Origin: Klebsormidium nitens
Taxonomy: Eukaryota > Streptophyta > Klebsormidiophyceae > Klebsormidiales > Klebsormidiaceae
Assembly (NCBI GenBank): GCA_000708835.1
Contig: DF237171.1
Location: 1-64,000, forward strand
Length of the DNA stretch: 64,000 bases
Direction: 5' to 3'
Shown here: positions 36,720-49,618 of the stretch, in pieces
Layout: every line of letters begins with the position of its first letter
Numbering within the stretch: the stretch's first letter is position 1
Program-made: the position numbers and the translations under genes
Notes under the pieces: generated by a model
Database searches by the model: none
Seen by the model: only the letters and a program-made list of their open reading frames with translations
Told to the model about the DNA's origin: nothing

Positions 36720-39700
36720 CTAATCCAGTGGCCCTGAAGCCGCTGCAGTCGGGCCACTCCTCGGCAGACTCTTCCTTCTCTCTTTTCGATTTGCTGACTT
36801 TGAGTTCGACTTCATTCTGTCGACTTCTTCAGGCCTCTTCGAACTCTCCGCCCCATCTTTCTTCTCATCATGACCGTTCGCATGCTCAACTTGCTCCTGC
36901 AACGTGGAAATGAAAACAGGATGTATGAAAGGAACTTCACGTTACTCTTGCCTAACGATGGGTTCATACCCAACCTTTCCTGGTAGAAGAGCGCCAAGCA
37001 TGGACGAGCAAGAGGCCCAAAACTTGAAGCAGGAATTTTGAACATCCCAAAGACGTCAAGGCAGAAACGTGCCCCACCTTCATTTTCAGCCGTTTCCGCT
37101 GCCTCTGACGTCCACTCTCTTTTCGCCGCTTCTTTTTCAGGGGAGACTCCTGCAGAAGCCACGGGGCGCCGGGTCAGCAGCGGCGCTCAACAAGATCGCG
37201 ATGGCAGGTAACCAAGTTATGTCGTGATTTTTACAACGTCCGCACCCCAGTCTTCTCCTAAAGAGCCTTTCACTTCCTGCTCTCCACCCCTTCACCTCGG
37301 GCGAGTGGGCAAACTGCTACGAAAGAAGGATGCCAGAAGTTGTCGTCCTTGCTGCCGATTCAATTTAGGACTGACAGATGTTCAAATCGAATCTGCATCA
37401 ATGTAGCACCTTTCTCAAGTGAGGGCTACTCCATCCAAATCTTGAAGAGCCTCGGAGCCTAGAGAGGGGCGTGCACAACACTATCTGAACGGCGAACCTT
37501 CACTTCGGTAGTCAAATCGGAGCATGACAGAAACTGATCCGCTTCCTAAGTTCTTCAATGCCGAACGGCAATGGGGTGGTCATCTTTGCCCGCTGCCACT
37601 CGAAACACGCCCCCACATCAACCGAAAAGAGATTATCCGAGCTACAGAAGAAGCCTAACAGGTCATCCTGTACGGCCATAGCACTGGGTCGGCTTCAGTG
37701 TCTCGTAATCGGACTCTGCAAAACATTGGGTCGTCGAGTCTGACTGCACTGCTCGAATGAGCACCCCTCAACAAAAAGCAGTGCGCGTACAGGCAAGGCA
37801 GGGCATTTCTCAAACGCCTGACTGAAGAGAAGGACGCAGGATCCTCAGAAGGGGCAAACGCCTCTTTTGAGGGTACAAAGAAGCGAAGTGTGCGCCCGAC
37901 CTGGTAGTCCATGTCAAACGACGCAACAGGCATGTCCAGGAACGTACTTATGCGCCCTGCTCCTAGATTGAGCCACTGAGGTCGTTTTTGCAGCAAGTGT
38001 CAACAAGACACGGGACAGGCTCGACATCAGCCTAGCGGTTTGTTTCCCAGCAAATCCTGATTCCAAGGTTGAGATCTGCTGCTGCTAGTACTGGAGCTTC
38101 CAGCGTCCAAACTTGTCGCTCAATGAGAGTGGCGCCAAGATGGTTCACAAACCAAGTCAGTCCCCCACCTTTTCTGCGGCCTCACTAGCGGCCCCCTCGG
38201 CAGCTGCCAGGTGCAGCATGCGCGCGTGGCGCTCCGCGTGCGTCTCCGCCTCCTCCGCAAGGTCCTCCCCGTCGCTGTCAATCAGCAGCCGCCCCCTGCC
38301 CGCTGCCAGCTGCTGCAGGTACCGCGCATGTTTCTGCAGGAACAACAGGTGATCAAAGCCGGCTCGTCCTCATTGTCCATCCCCGGGCTCCTTGATACCG
38401 CAAGACCACATATGTGAGCCCCGACAGGAATCATCACACTTCTTTCCATTGTCCATTGCCTTGTTCAAAATGCCTATCCGTGAGAGTCTGCAACGGCCAA
38501 GATTACATGGCGCCCTAAGAACATCTTTCAGCCTGGGTTGCCAACCTCTCCATGTGATATTGCGATACCACCGAAAGTTCGAGAGTAACCTGGAGCTACC
38601 AGGTGTTTATTGGTCCAGGGTAGCTCTTGACCGCGGCTATCTCGTTCGCCGCATCAACTTTGATGCAGTGAGCGCCGTAACTCCCGGCAAGTAAAGATTC
38701 CTGGTAGCTTCGATTGACTTCGATAGGCTTTGGAAGAACACCCATAGCAGCGAGAGGCAACAGACCTATGCACTTGTGCTAGCTAACCGCGCTGCCTCGG
38801 GTAGACTCGCTCAATACATGTAATATCTGTTCGACAAGCTGTTTCTGCCGGTTATTTGGTCAAAGTAGAAAAGCAAACTTGGCAGCCTTGGTCGACAAAA
38901 ATGGATGACAGAAAGCACTGGCTACTCGTTGGTGAACGTGCTCGTATCCACTCCATATTCGGAGCACCAGTAAACCAACAAAGCCTTAAGTGCGGGCGCG
39001 TCGACGACATGTCCAACAGGCCTGATCCACTGACTTCAGCCTGCTTCAGATCCCATTTCAGGTCTCACAATGCTGTGTGTCTCTAGAACTTGGTGAGCAT
39101 GTTATGTCAAAGGGCGCATCGCTTCGCTGGCGCACCTACAGCCCCCAAAAGTAGCTTCTGCAGCTCTAAGGACCATCAGGGCAGCCAAATGGGGGGTGCA
39201 GCTCAGTGATACGAGCTCAGGCCATACAAGGCAACGCACATAGCTGCAAAAAACTTTTGCGGAAGCTCATAAATGACCAATCGCAATTGACCGACTGCCG
39301 TAATTGGATTGTGACTGGTGGAACAAGCCCCTTGATGCAAAGCGTAGCTCACCTTTGACTTGAGGTGCGCCAGCATTGTCCCCTCATTGAGGCAGAGCAC
39401 GTTGGGGCACAGCCTGCACTTGAACACCTTCCCCACCTGCACCACCAGCTCCTCGTCGTCCAGCTCATTCCTGCCTCGTTCCGTATCCTCGACAGCCTCC
39501 GCCCAGGGGTTAGAGGGTTCCGCTCCTGGAACCAAAGCGAGGAGCCGCGGGTAACTTAGCTGCCATAAGCAAGTTGTGCATTGGCAGTCAGGTTCAACGT
39601 CCATGGCGGCAGCACCACAAGTTGTAGCAATTTTGCCAGTAGGGATACAACGACGCTGCCTGGCGGAGACCAGCCTGGCGCCCTCAGAAAGCTGAAAAAT

Positions 39701-40516
39701 GGGAACCAGCCAGGGCATCCTTTACGACGCTGCATGCCAATGCTGAAAAAGGTCACTAGAGTATGTAAGCCAACATCAATGAGCATCATCTCTTGTTAAA
39801 GCGTCTACCAGGGCTCAGTTCTTCAAAGGGCTGAAGTGAGCAAGCTACTGATGCCTTGAGACCCTGAAAGATGAACTCATAAACCTAGCGTTGAAATGCC
39901 GGGAAGCATGGAACCCTAAAATCAAGTCCAAAACCCTAAAATGGTCACCTTGACTCTGTTGCCGCCGCTCAAACAGGCCAGTTTCTTCATCACTGCTAGG
40001 TTCTCGGTCATTGTCTGTCTCACGGTCGCAGCTTGCCACGATTCGCACGGCTCCTTGACGATCCTGGTCAGCATCAGATTCTCCTTCGATACCCGATGAT
40101 CTCAGCGACGATCCTTCATCCTCAGAATCTGCATTTGCAATGTCTCAGAACATCTGAATGGTTTCGTGGGCATAGCTGGTGTCTCGACAAGGATCATGGA
40201 AATGCAACCCATATTTAGGATTGAGGACCTGCCACAAATGCACAGAACAACAACCATACATCAAGCCGCATCCAGATTAAGTTCACCTTGACTACTAAAC
40301 AACCTATGCTCTTAAAATTATTAAGCCAGAACTGAATGCCGAAATTCTGCGAGCGAAGGGCCGGCAGCAGGCCCAAGAAAATGCAAAACACTTACCTGAC
40401 AAAGCCGACTGACGGTCAGCCCTTGCATCCGCATCAGAACCCGATGAAGAAGAAGAATCAGATGCATCCTTCTGATTGTTAGCATGCAGCAAGTGGTAGT
40501 CTCTTCGCTTGTACAT
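36720..40516 (-). CDS. Single C2H2/U1-type zinc-finger protein, 295 aa, probably nuclear
   Basis: Six exons in consistent phase: 40516-40396, 40128-39949, 39525-39353, 38333-38169, 37149-37078 and 36896-36720. The N-terminal 100 residues are Ser/Asp/Glu-rich. One zinc finger has ligands C137, C140, H154 and H160 (C-x2-C-x13-H-x5-H), spacing like U1-type or matrin-type fingers that often bind RNA. An intron falls inside the finger, between K158 and K159. A helical segment follows with SDGEDLAEEAETHAERHAR, then Lys/Arg-rich stretches (KKKRRKESGRQRQRKRLKMK; NRKERRK) that look like nuclear or nucleolar signals. I believe it belongs to a conserved family of small eukaryotic nuclear finger proteins but cannot name it. 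A role in RNA or ribosome maturation would be inference only. Confidence 0.78.
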
Positions 40517-42968
40517 TGTTGCCCGTCAACAGCTTTTATGAATTTCGAAGCGATCAGCGCTTCATTACTTGTACACGCTCAGATAAGTTGTCCGACCCTT
40601 ATGTGGGCGTTGAAACGGCCGGTGCACGATCAGAGAGGAGCCGAGTGCCAGAGCTGCTCCTAGCTCCAAATCCCTTTGTGCTCTAGCTTCCGGCCTCAGC
40701 GCGGCTGCCATCACCTGCGGCTCCATGAATCATGATCCTCTGATTCCATGTAGGTACCTATTCGTCAACCCCCGGCTTTCAGAATCACGATTCACGCCTC
40801 TTCAGGCCGTGCGGTAATGGTGAACTGGTACGGTAATGCGTTGCTCTGGCAAGATGATGGTACCGGTATCGGTATTGGGAGTGGTGCCATTTAGAGCGTC
40901 TATATCAATAAGTACTCGGTAAATAGGTAGGTACCGGTGGATATTCCTACCGGTAGATAGTGGTCACTCGATCTTGGATGGTACGTACCGGCGCAACTTC
41001 AAAAACCCGCAAGCACTGCATGAGCTGGCACGCTGTAGTAGGTACCAAGCTCATCGTTTTCTATCAGTACGTACCGCCGCCCGCGCCTTCCCAGTACCTA
41101 GGTATTTTGGACTCCAAATACCGGTACCTTCCCGGTACCGTATACCGGTACACCGTTCTCGTGTACCGATATGTACCGACTGGATGTCGCGACTCGCTAG
41201 GTCTCTTTCCACTTTGATACCGGACGGTACGGTACTGGCTTTCTCAACTTGCATGATCAATTAGGTATTCGATCAATTTGCAACCTTCCGATCCGGGTGA
41301 TGACAACCTGGATCTTGACCATCCGGTCGAAGTTGCAGGTTCCTTATGAACGGTCGATGTGCACCGTTGCGTTCAGCAATTCACGTGGTGATTCCAACCA
41401 CCCATTTCCTGCTTCAACCGCTGCATTTCGACGATTCCGAACCAAACCTTATCTCGATTCCAGCCTGTGACTTATGGATCCCAAAGTCAAAGATCGAACG
41501 GCAGTAGGTTTGGCACGTAAACAGTTTCGGACTTTTTAGCCCGGACGATGCTGATGCCAACTACCACACCGGAACTCATGGAATCGTGCGAAACATGAGC
41601 AACTCAAGCGACGCTGGGCACAAAGAGCGTACGGTACCTCCAATAAAGTACCTAGGGTACCGTACCGATAGGTGCTTTCGAACAGGGACCTACGGCCTAC
41701 CTGGTACCATACAAAGGTGCTACCTGGCGGCTGGGCCCCATGTACGGCAGGTAGGTACCGGCGGTACCTTGGTCCAGTTAAGGAGGTACCGTACCGCGTA
41801 ACTCCGGCGACATCCGTGTTCATTTAGGGCCGTGTTCACTTTGGCACAGATCCCGGGACGGGTAGGTTTGGGGGTTTAGGGCGGGTACGGCCCACGGATG
41901 CAGAGCTCACAGAGCGCGTAATCTTGTCAATTTAGTTTTCAGTTTGTGTTGCCCCCGGGTGGAATGTTCAGTGAACACGGACATGTCGCCAAGTATGGTA
42001 TCGTACATTTGAATCTCGATCAACGTTTGAGAAGCTCGTGCCTTCAAAGGTAGGTACCGTAGTACTTACCGAACACCAAACAACAAGAGCAGCCATCCTA
42101 GATTCGAAAAAAAAAAGGATGAACAATCTGAGGACACCACGCTCATCAGCTGGAGACGTGGGACTCCTATACCTGGCGATGGTCGAGAGATCCGGGTACC
42201 GGCAAGATTGCAATCAGTCCCCGTGAACTACTGTGGGGAGCCTCCATCAGAAAGTACGTACCTGGGTGTGTACGGTACTAGACCGTAGGTACCTGACTTA
42301 CCGTACGGTACCGACTACGGTCCATTGGTAGGAAGGTAGGTACTTCAGCAGCAGTACCTACTGTCTAGGTTACAGCATACGGTACAGTAGCTAGGTAGGT
42401 ACCGTACTCAGTACGGTGCCGCCCCACAAAGCATCGCATGTCATGTACCTACATGTGATATTTAGGCCGGCTGTACTCCTCTGCAGTGCAATCACCTTTG
42501 CAAAGGCGGTCGTCGAGCTTCGTAACGACAACGTTCAAGGTCCTTCTGGAGCGCTGTTCCCCTGATGTCGGGCCACAGGATGGGGTTGCACGCTCGTAGC
42601 GCCGACGAAACACAAGAGTTTGGAAAATCTCAACAGGCGTCATTTACCTCAGAGGCAGAAGCAGACGGTGAAGATCATTGTCACGTTCGGAGTGTACAGC
42701 GTACCCGGTAAGTATGGTACCGGTAGGTACTCTTCCAAAGGTGCAATGGCTGAGACTCACGAAGAGGACGCAACCTCCTAGACTGCATTTGCCTCCGATT
42801 GTGATGTCTGCAATGGCCAACGACGAGAAGCTTTCAAGTTTCTTGTGCGTCTCTTCCCTGCGTTCATTCTTTTGGATCCAGATTTGCTCTCAGGGAGCAC
42901 TTTTGTAGAGGTAGGAAATCTAGGCTGATGCAGCTCGTCCAAGGTAGCTGCAGGATCTTGGGGATGAC
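40517..42968. other. Intergenic, promoter-side spacer between divergent genes
   Basis: This spacer lies between the starts of the zinc-finger gene (minus) and the PHD gene (plus). It is dominated by the GGTACC-rich tract described separately. No coding exon was found. Confidence 0.5.
40740..42735. repeat. GGTACC / GTACCGTAC-rich low-complexity tract, ~2 kb
   Basis: I count about 18 perfect GGTACC hexamers in this 2 kb, where chance predicts fewer than one. There are many more GTACC, GGTAC and CCGGTA variants, often in runs such as GGTAGGTACCG or GGTACCGTACCG. Clusters lie near 40850-40940, 41040-41170, 41630-41800, 42050, 42250-42420 and 42700-42730, separated by unrelated sequence. The motif is palindromic and not in a fixed period, so this is a motif-dense region rather than a simple tandem repeat. 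It sits in the shared upstream region of two divergent genes. Confidence 0.75.
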
Positions 42969-45900
42969 ATGGGACGGTCGGAGGACAATACCTCTGAGTC
43001 AGAGGACTGGGGGGATGATGGCTGGACTGTGGCCTGTCCGTGCGGTATCACGTATGACGATGGGGAAGAAATGGTGGAGTGTGATGCGTGCAGAGTGTGG
43101 GTGCATACGCGCTGCTGTCGGGTCCCAAGGGGTCTGACTCACTACGTTTGTGAGCGCTGTCGAGGGGAGCAGCATAGGAAGCAGCTTAGGGAGGAAGTCG
43201 AGGTTGCTGCACTTCTAGCTGATCTCCCTTCTGCTAGGTCCACCCCGTTTGATGAACGCAGCCCCTTCTTCAGCAACAGCAGCACATCCTTTCCTGACAC
43301 AGAGCCTGCAAGCCTTGCAGAACGCACTCTGGCCTTACAGAGCCAAACCTCCTTCGATGAGGGCTATTCCATTGACTTCCCCCTCTCTCAACGGGTGCAC
43401 ACACATGGTGTGACCGGGGGTGAGGAAGTGGCCTTAAGCGGAGCTCCTTTCTTCTCAAAGCAACTCTGGAGACATCAGCTCATGGTTCCAAAGCCGATGG
43501 ATCTCCAAGCCCCTGAGCTCCCTTCGCACCTCTTGCTGGAGGCAGACTCTCCCGATCTGTACAGAGGTCATGCTGGGGGTCTCCCTTCTAGGAGCCCGGA
43601 GCAGCCTCGGCTCAGGAGGGGAGTGCAGGCAAAGGTGGAGAGGCGGAAACGGCTGATGGAGGTGGTTGAACGCTACGAGCAGAGGCGGCGGCTGCGAAGC
43701 GAGGAGGAGAGCAGGGGTGGAGCGGTGTGCAAGATGGGGGGGCGCGCAGAAACGTCAAGAGGCTGCACGAGTAGCTGCATCCCGGCAGTGGAGAGCAGGG
43801 AAAGGTCACAGGTGTCCAGTGTGACGGTAGCCAATGGTAACGCCAGTAGTGAGCTCTCCTCGCCTGGGGGTACGTCCTGGACCGGTGGTTATGTACCAAG
43901 AAACCCGTATGCGCTTAAAAAGGCTGCAGTACTGGAGTATATGCAGACCAGTCAGAGCAGGTGTGCCAGCTGTGGCAGTGCTGAGGCCCCTCGTTTCCAC
44001 GAGGTCAAAGGACTAGAGGGTCCCGTGTGTGACACGTGTGTGGCACGCCACAGGGATCAGAAGTTCTGCCCCCACTGTGTCCATATCTACCAGGAGGAGG
44101 AGGAGAAGGCTGCTGATCCAGGGGTGTGGCTGGTATGCATCATGTGCAGCAGAATGGTGCACAAGGAGTGCCAGATGAAGAAGCCGCTGAACGGTGAGTC
44201 TGAACAACAAAGCTGCATGTTTACTCTGAAGTCTGTCTGGTTAGATGTCCTCCTAGGAAGCAAAAGTTGACTTCAAGCTGAGTCTTATGGGTTTGGTATA
44301 TTCTTTGTCGAATAGTTGTTTGTCTTGATTAGTTGTACTTGGTTTTGTTTGTTGTGCAAGATTCAATCTTTCGCACTCTGTGCTTGATGTAGCAGAGGAA
44401 GTTTCTCGGCTTCACAGAAGGCGCAGTAAGAGAGGGACCATTCAATAGGCATGGAGTTGTCTGGTCATTAACCACCAGATTGTTTTTTTAAAGCCCCTCT
44501 ATACTGTTCGCTGAAAGGACCTCGTAGCAGACGGTTACTTCATCCCAGGCAGTGCTGACTCTGCTCAGATGATTGGCTCCTTTGCTGACAAGCATGCTTC
44601 ATTCAATATAGGGACTGGACCTGCGAACAGGAGTTCTTTCCTCTGCTCGGGGTGTGTGCGTGAGAAGAAGAGGGCCAGGCTGGAGAGGGAAGCCAAGCAG
44701 CAGCTAGCAGGGGATGAGGCAGGGGTGGATGTTGGCAGAGCCTCCCTCAAGTCCTCTGCAGTTCTCCGCTCAGAGGAGCTGCCTCATGTGACCAGCTATG
44801 AGCTGCCTGTGATAGGCTTGGCGGATGAGTGCAGCAGGCCCGGGGGAAACGCGGATGACTTCAGGGAGGCAGCCTGTAGGACTACAGGAGAGGTTATGTC
44901 TGTCTCAGATCTTCCAGAGCGACCTGTGCTCCGGTTGAGCATCAAGAATGGCAGTGGGGAGGATAGCTTGGGCGTCCACCTAAAGGACGGGTTTTATGCG
45001 CAACGGCTACAGCTCATGCAGGACTGCTCCATTCCATCGCCCCAGGTAGATGAGGTAGGTTACAACCCTATATTGGCAGGTTAGAGAGGGAAGTCTTTTG
45101 CTGCAAATAGTGTAGCTTGTTGTCAGGCCTTACTTCTTTAGAATTGAATGGCTGATGTACTTCGCTTCGCTTACAGATGGCTGATCTGCTCTGAAGGGTA
45201 TGGGCATGACGACTCACCTGTTGGTACTATCCTTCCTTTCACACAGAATCATCAATTATCCATTTCCTCTAGATCGAGTGAGCTCTCTTTTGTGATGTAC
45301 GCTGCAGCGGTTAGGTAGCTGCTCATAGCCTGGATGGTCTTGTCCCCCTTTGCAGGCTGCTGCTGTGGCTACAGTGGAGGAGGTGGGAGCAGAGGCTGCC
45401 CGCTTGTCTGCACCTGATGCTGGCCAGGAGAATGAAGGGGGCCGGCAAGAGACTGAGGAAGCCGCTGGCGTACCAACACCGTCTGGGCCGGAACCTGAGC
45501 TGCAGCGTCGAGACTCGGACCCTGGCTCAATATCAGTCAAGAATGGAGATGGTCGGGCGAGCGGTGGCGAGGGGACGGTAGATTCGGTGTCCAGAAGGCA
45601 AGACAGGGCCCCTTCTCAGCTTCCGAGCTCCCCCTTAGCTAGGGCAGCGTGTGCGGCAGGGCCCCAAAATGGTGCAGATCATGCTGCGAGGCCGGGGTCT
45701 CCTTCCCCTAGCTCCTCCTCGAATTCTTCCTCTTCTCAAGCCCAAGACATGGCGACCCCCCCCGTTCCTCAAGTTGCGCAGGGTGTAGACGCACATGCTG
45801 CAAACCTACCCGTATCCCCCGCTGACCCTCTCCCCAGAGCCACTACTTCCCCCCGGTCCCACATCACCAAGCCCCCTTCCAAGCTGCTCCACTCACTCTC

Positions 45901-48067
45901 CGTCCCTGCCCGACCCAAGGCCCTCAGCCTCTCTTCGATGGGGAGAAAGTTCATGGACATTCCGGACACCCCAGGCTCTGTCACCTCAGAGCACAAGCCT
46001 TCAAAGCACCCCCAGGGGGCTGCCAGGCCCGTGCATCTCGGCCCCTCTGGCCGGCTGACTTCTTCCCGGCCTTCTCATCCCACCGGCCTGCGCCTACACC
46101 ACGCAGAGGGACGGTCGTCGCTGCGCCAGCCCTTGGCCAAAGGTGTTCCCAGTCATCCAGCCCCCCCACTGCCCAAGAAGGAGTTTGTTCCGGCTCCTCC
46201 CAACCCCAAGGGCATGGCTGAGATGCCCCCTCCTCCACCCCCCGCTGCTCCTAAGCGGCCCGCTGTTACCAGATCCGGGTCAGAGCCGCACTCTATGAAC
46301 GATGAGGAGTTGGCGCTGCTTTTGCACCAAGAACTCAACAGCTCCCCCAGAATGCCTCGGGTTTCGCGGTCGAAAAAGCCGGGCGCAAATGGGGTGATTC
46401 CTTCCAAGCGCTCCAGTTCTGTCCTGGCCACTCCCGTCAGACGGTCACAGAGTGGGGATGTGGCAGAGGGTAACAAGCAGGAGTCAGACGAGATGGATCC
46501 TGGGCCTGGGGAAGGGGACAGCGGTGGGGAGGGCCAGGAGCGCAGGGTGAAGGTGGAGGTGGAGCTGGAGGACAGCGAAGAGCTGCCGGCAAAGCCAAGT
46601 GCAAACGGGGTGCACACTCTGCCTGGTAAGAGCCGAGTAGGACACAGTGGGTTGCGGATCTGGTTTGCATGGTACACCTGCAGTGCTTCTCTCGGTAACC
46701 CTGCACACACCTGCTCAACATAGTACTTGACAAGACGAGGGATTCAGGTTCTGGATTCTAGATGAAATTGAAGGGAAGTCATCTTGATGATGATGCTTAC
46801 CGTAGTTGTGTGTCTCCTATCAATGTTTCCTGTTGTCCGAATGTTGAGGCCCTCTTTGTTCTGGTCAATTGCTGGGGGCTTTGGCATCGGCTCACTTTGC
46901 AGGGTGCCTGATGCACCATCAAGGAAGTGGTTGGGTCTGATGGTGCCCTGCTACTTTGCTCTATGCAGAACTGATCCAGGTTCTGGGCTCGGTGTCTCAG
47001 GGATCGCTGGACAGCGTTGTGGAGGCTGTCAGCAAGGTAAGGGCATGCAAGCGACATCTTGTCAGGTCATGGGAAGCTATATGTTGTGGTATTTCCATTC
47101 TTGTTGATGTAGGTTGCTTCTATTTCCCCCTCGAGTGTGCCTGTGACTGCAGTGAGGTTAAAATCATCATAGCAGCTTCACCTCGATGAAGTTTCTGCAA
47201 GCTTTGTAAATGAGGTAAAAGGCACTTGCTTGGTGAAGCACATCAGGATTACCGGCAGTGTTTCATCGTTGATGGGCCTGCTCTGGCACTGAGGGCAGGT
47301 TCTCAGACAAACGGACAGCCTCTAGACAGAGTGGTGTAATTGAGAGTGGTCTCAAGCATGTCCAAGGAGGCATCTCTGTGGCTTTTGCTTGATCCGTTTC
47401 GCGTTTTCCCTCCGTTCAGCACTGGCACAGCTTGCGGACTGCGGCTGGCGAGCCCTACCCCCCGCTGCAGCGCCAGGCCATCGTGGAGGCCCTTTCCTGC
47501 CACGAGGAGTGGGCCCAACTCGCCAAGCTGGGCCTGCCCACCAAGCGCAAGCGCACCTCCCCCTCCATCCTGTCCGATTCAGACGAAGACGACCACCGCG
47601 ACGACCGTTCGCTTGGGGGGAAGGACGAGACCGTCGACGGCGGAGCTCTGGTCGATGGCAGCCGGGTTGCGAGGCGCAAGCGCAGTCGGCGGACGGTTGC
47701 AGACCTCAGCGACACCAGCGACGCCGACGACGCACCTGCCCCCAAGTCTGTGCTCCCCAAAGACTCCGCGCACCTTCCCTACGCGGAGCACCACTCTTCC
47801 CCCAGGACGACGGACCTGCCTCCCGCCAACGGCAACGGACACCGCGCCAGCCCTGTTTCTCCTGGGGGCAGGCCCCTCGCCAACGGCTACTCCCAGCCTC
47901 CTGCTCGGTCCTCCTCTTCAGGTCCCTTGTCCAACTCCAGCGCCGGGGATGAGGAAGCCCTGAGCCGTCGGCAGGGCCCCCCCCGTCGAAAGCGGAGCCG
48001 CATCGATGCCCGTATGGAGCTAGGGGTGCGCCAAAGTGGGGGCAGCGGGAGTCCCGAAGAGGAGTGA
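42969..48067 (+). CDS. Double PHD-finger chromatin protein, ~1,238 aa (may extend to 48528)
   Basis: Five exons in frame: 42969-44193, 44549-45054 (or 45045), 45356-46625, 46969-47036 and 47420-48067. PHD1 is at residues 23-64 with ligands C23, C25, C38, C41, H46, C49, C61 and C64. Its C-x-C first pair is like that of MLL5/SET3-type fingers. Near the end of exon 1 there are CASC and CDTC pairs, then a second PHD-like finger: FCPHC, VCIMC, MVHKEC, with the last pair (FLCSGC) in exon 2. The middle (exon 3, 423 residues) is Ser/Pro-rich and disordered. The last exon has a conserved-looking EALSCHEEWAQLAKLGLPTKRKR segment and basic nuclear-signal patches. PHD fingers usually read histone H3 tails, so a nuclear chromatin role is likely; the exact function is unknown. 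The stop at 48065 is suspicious (see the extension entry). Confidence 0.85.
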
Positions 48068-48528
48068 CCCCTCTGGGTCGGTTCCCAAACTGCCCCCAGT
48101 GCAACTTCCAGCAAGCGGCTGGGGACTGCGCTTTCGCCCCCGCCTCGAATGACGGGCACTGCGGGGGATTTTGACCACCTTCTGTCAGCCACGCACCATG
48201 TGGAGTCCTACCTTACCGTGCTGATTGCAGCCAGGTAGGTGTTCGGTGCTGTCGACTTTCTCCAACTTGGGCATGCCTGTGCAAGTACCTCTTGTATGCG
48301 GCAAGATACCCTGCTTGCTTTCCTCTTGTTTTGTGTAACTTTTGTGCTCCTACATCCAATCCAGTCACTGGTCTTCAAGCTGACCCGGTGTCCCCTTCTC
48401 TTGCAGCTCGGAGCTACGCGGAGGCAGCCTTCGTGCAAGATTGGGTTGGCAGAGGTAGCGAAGCGACAGATTTCACAGATTGTAATATAGCTTGCGAATG
48501 TAAGATGAGACATGGAACGACGCGATGA
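48068..48528 (+). other. Possible C-terminal extension of the PHD gene beyond an in-frame TGA
   Basis: After TGA 48065-48067 the same frame stays open through a plausible coding segment (SSKRLGTALSPPPR, then DFDHLLSATHHVESYLTVLI) to a GT donor at 48235. With an acceptor just before position 48414, the frame continues SYAEAAFVQDWVGRG and stops at 48528; this acceptor is weak, and a stronger one 8 nt upstream would end the frame sooner. The stop would be removed if 48064-48099, a 36-nt segment beginning GTGACC and ending CCCCCAG, were spliced; its length is a multiple of three. Other explanations are stop-codon readthrough, a recent nonsense mutation, or a sequencing error. If none holds, this is 3' UTR. 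Confidence 0.45.
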
Positions 48529-49618
48529 TATTTTTATCGGCTAAGTGGTGCTGCACCTGCAATGCGCTCAGGTTTGACTGGGTTGTCCGATCATGCACTG
48601 TATGTTGCGAGGATGTACCGTGTGCCCGTATTATGTTTTGTTGGCTGGCTTTCAAACCTGCCAATGGGCAGAACTTAATGGCTGGTTTGTCGGCTCCCAC
48701 TCTCGTATTCTGGTTGTCACAATGCACGCGCATGTGCATTCCTGGATATTGTGAGAGCCCTCTACTTCCGTTGCAAAGCTTAGACATTGTCTTCTTTGCA
48801 CATGCTTGAATGATGTTCAGCTGTTGGTAGTTGCTAAGCAGTAATGCGCCGCGCGCGCCGCTCAACTGTACAGTTTCACGCACAGACTCAGGTACATATA
48901 CCGGTACCATGCATGCTATACAACTTGTATGCACTACTAGCTCTATTCAGATATATTGACATACTAAAGCACTTGATGCAATATGGAGGCGATGCACACA
49001 ATCTCAAACTTCGCATCAGTGCATTGATGTCATGTACTATGGTATATGCATGTGCCACACATATATGTGCCGCGGCATGTGAGTCCATGTGTTGATCATA
49101 TCCATGTACTCAGATTAGTCTTATCAGCAATGATGCGCTCTCACAATAGAATGTCCAATATTGAGCTGCAATGAAGGTATGACTTTGAATACGTATGTCA
49201 ATGGGATTACGCACCTACTCGTTTGGGGCAGATTTTGTTGGACCGCTGGCACAGCCATAACTTGGCGTGAGGATGCCAAATGCAATACAAATACCCATCA
49301 AATGTGACTTGATTTGATGTCCAACCAGAGCAGTTGACCTTATTTGTTTTCGATGGCCAAACACCGCCATGCAGAGGCAGCATATAAGTGCACTTAAATC
49401 TGTCACGAGAGGCTGCGCCCCTGCACGGCATACTTGAGACAAGCCATCATGCAAAACGCGAACCATTAGGGAACTCTCAGATGTAAGTATCCTGATGAGG
49501 CCACCTAAAGACTGGGATCTGGCCGCAAAACATCGAAAGGCCTGCTGCTGAGGTCCTGCCTTTGCCAAACTTGGTTGCGTGCCTTCTAGGTACCCCTAAT
49601 TGTCAAACTGCTGAAGCC
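48529..49618. other. Intergenic, 1.1 kb
   Basis: AT-rich spacer between the convergent PHD and oxidoreductase genes. One GGTACC and a CATGCATG-like word occur near 48904. No gene was recognised. Confidence 0.5.

Noticed and set aside
37655-37996. 113-codon minus-strand ORF
   Set aside because: It lies inside the intron between exons 4 and 5 of the zinc-finger gene, and its inclusion is not needed for phase.
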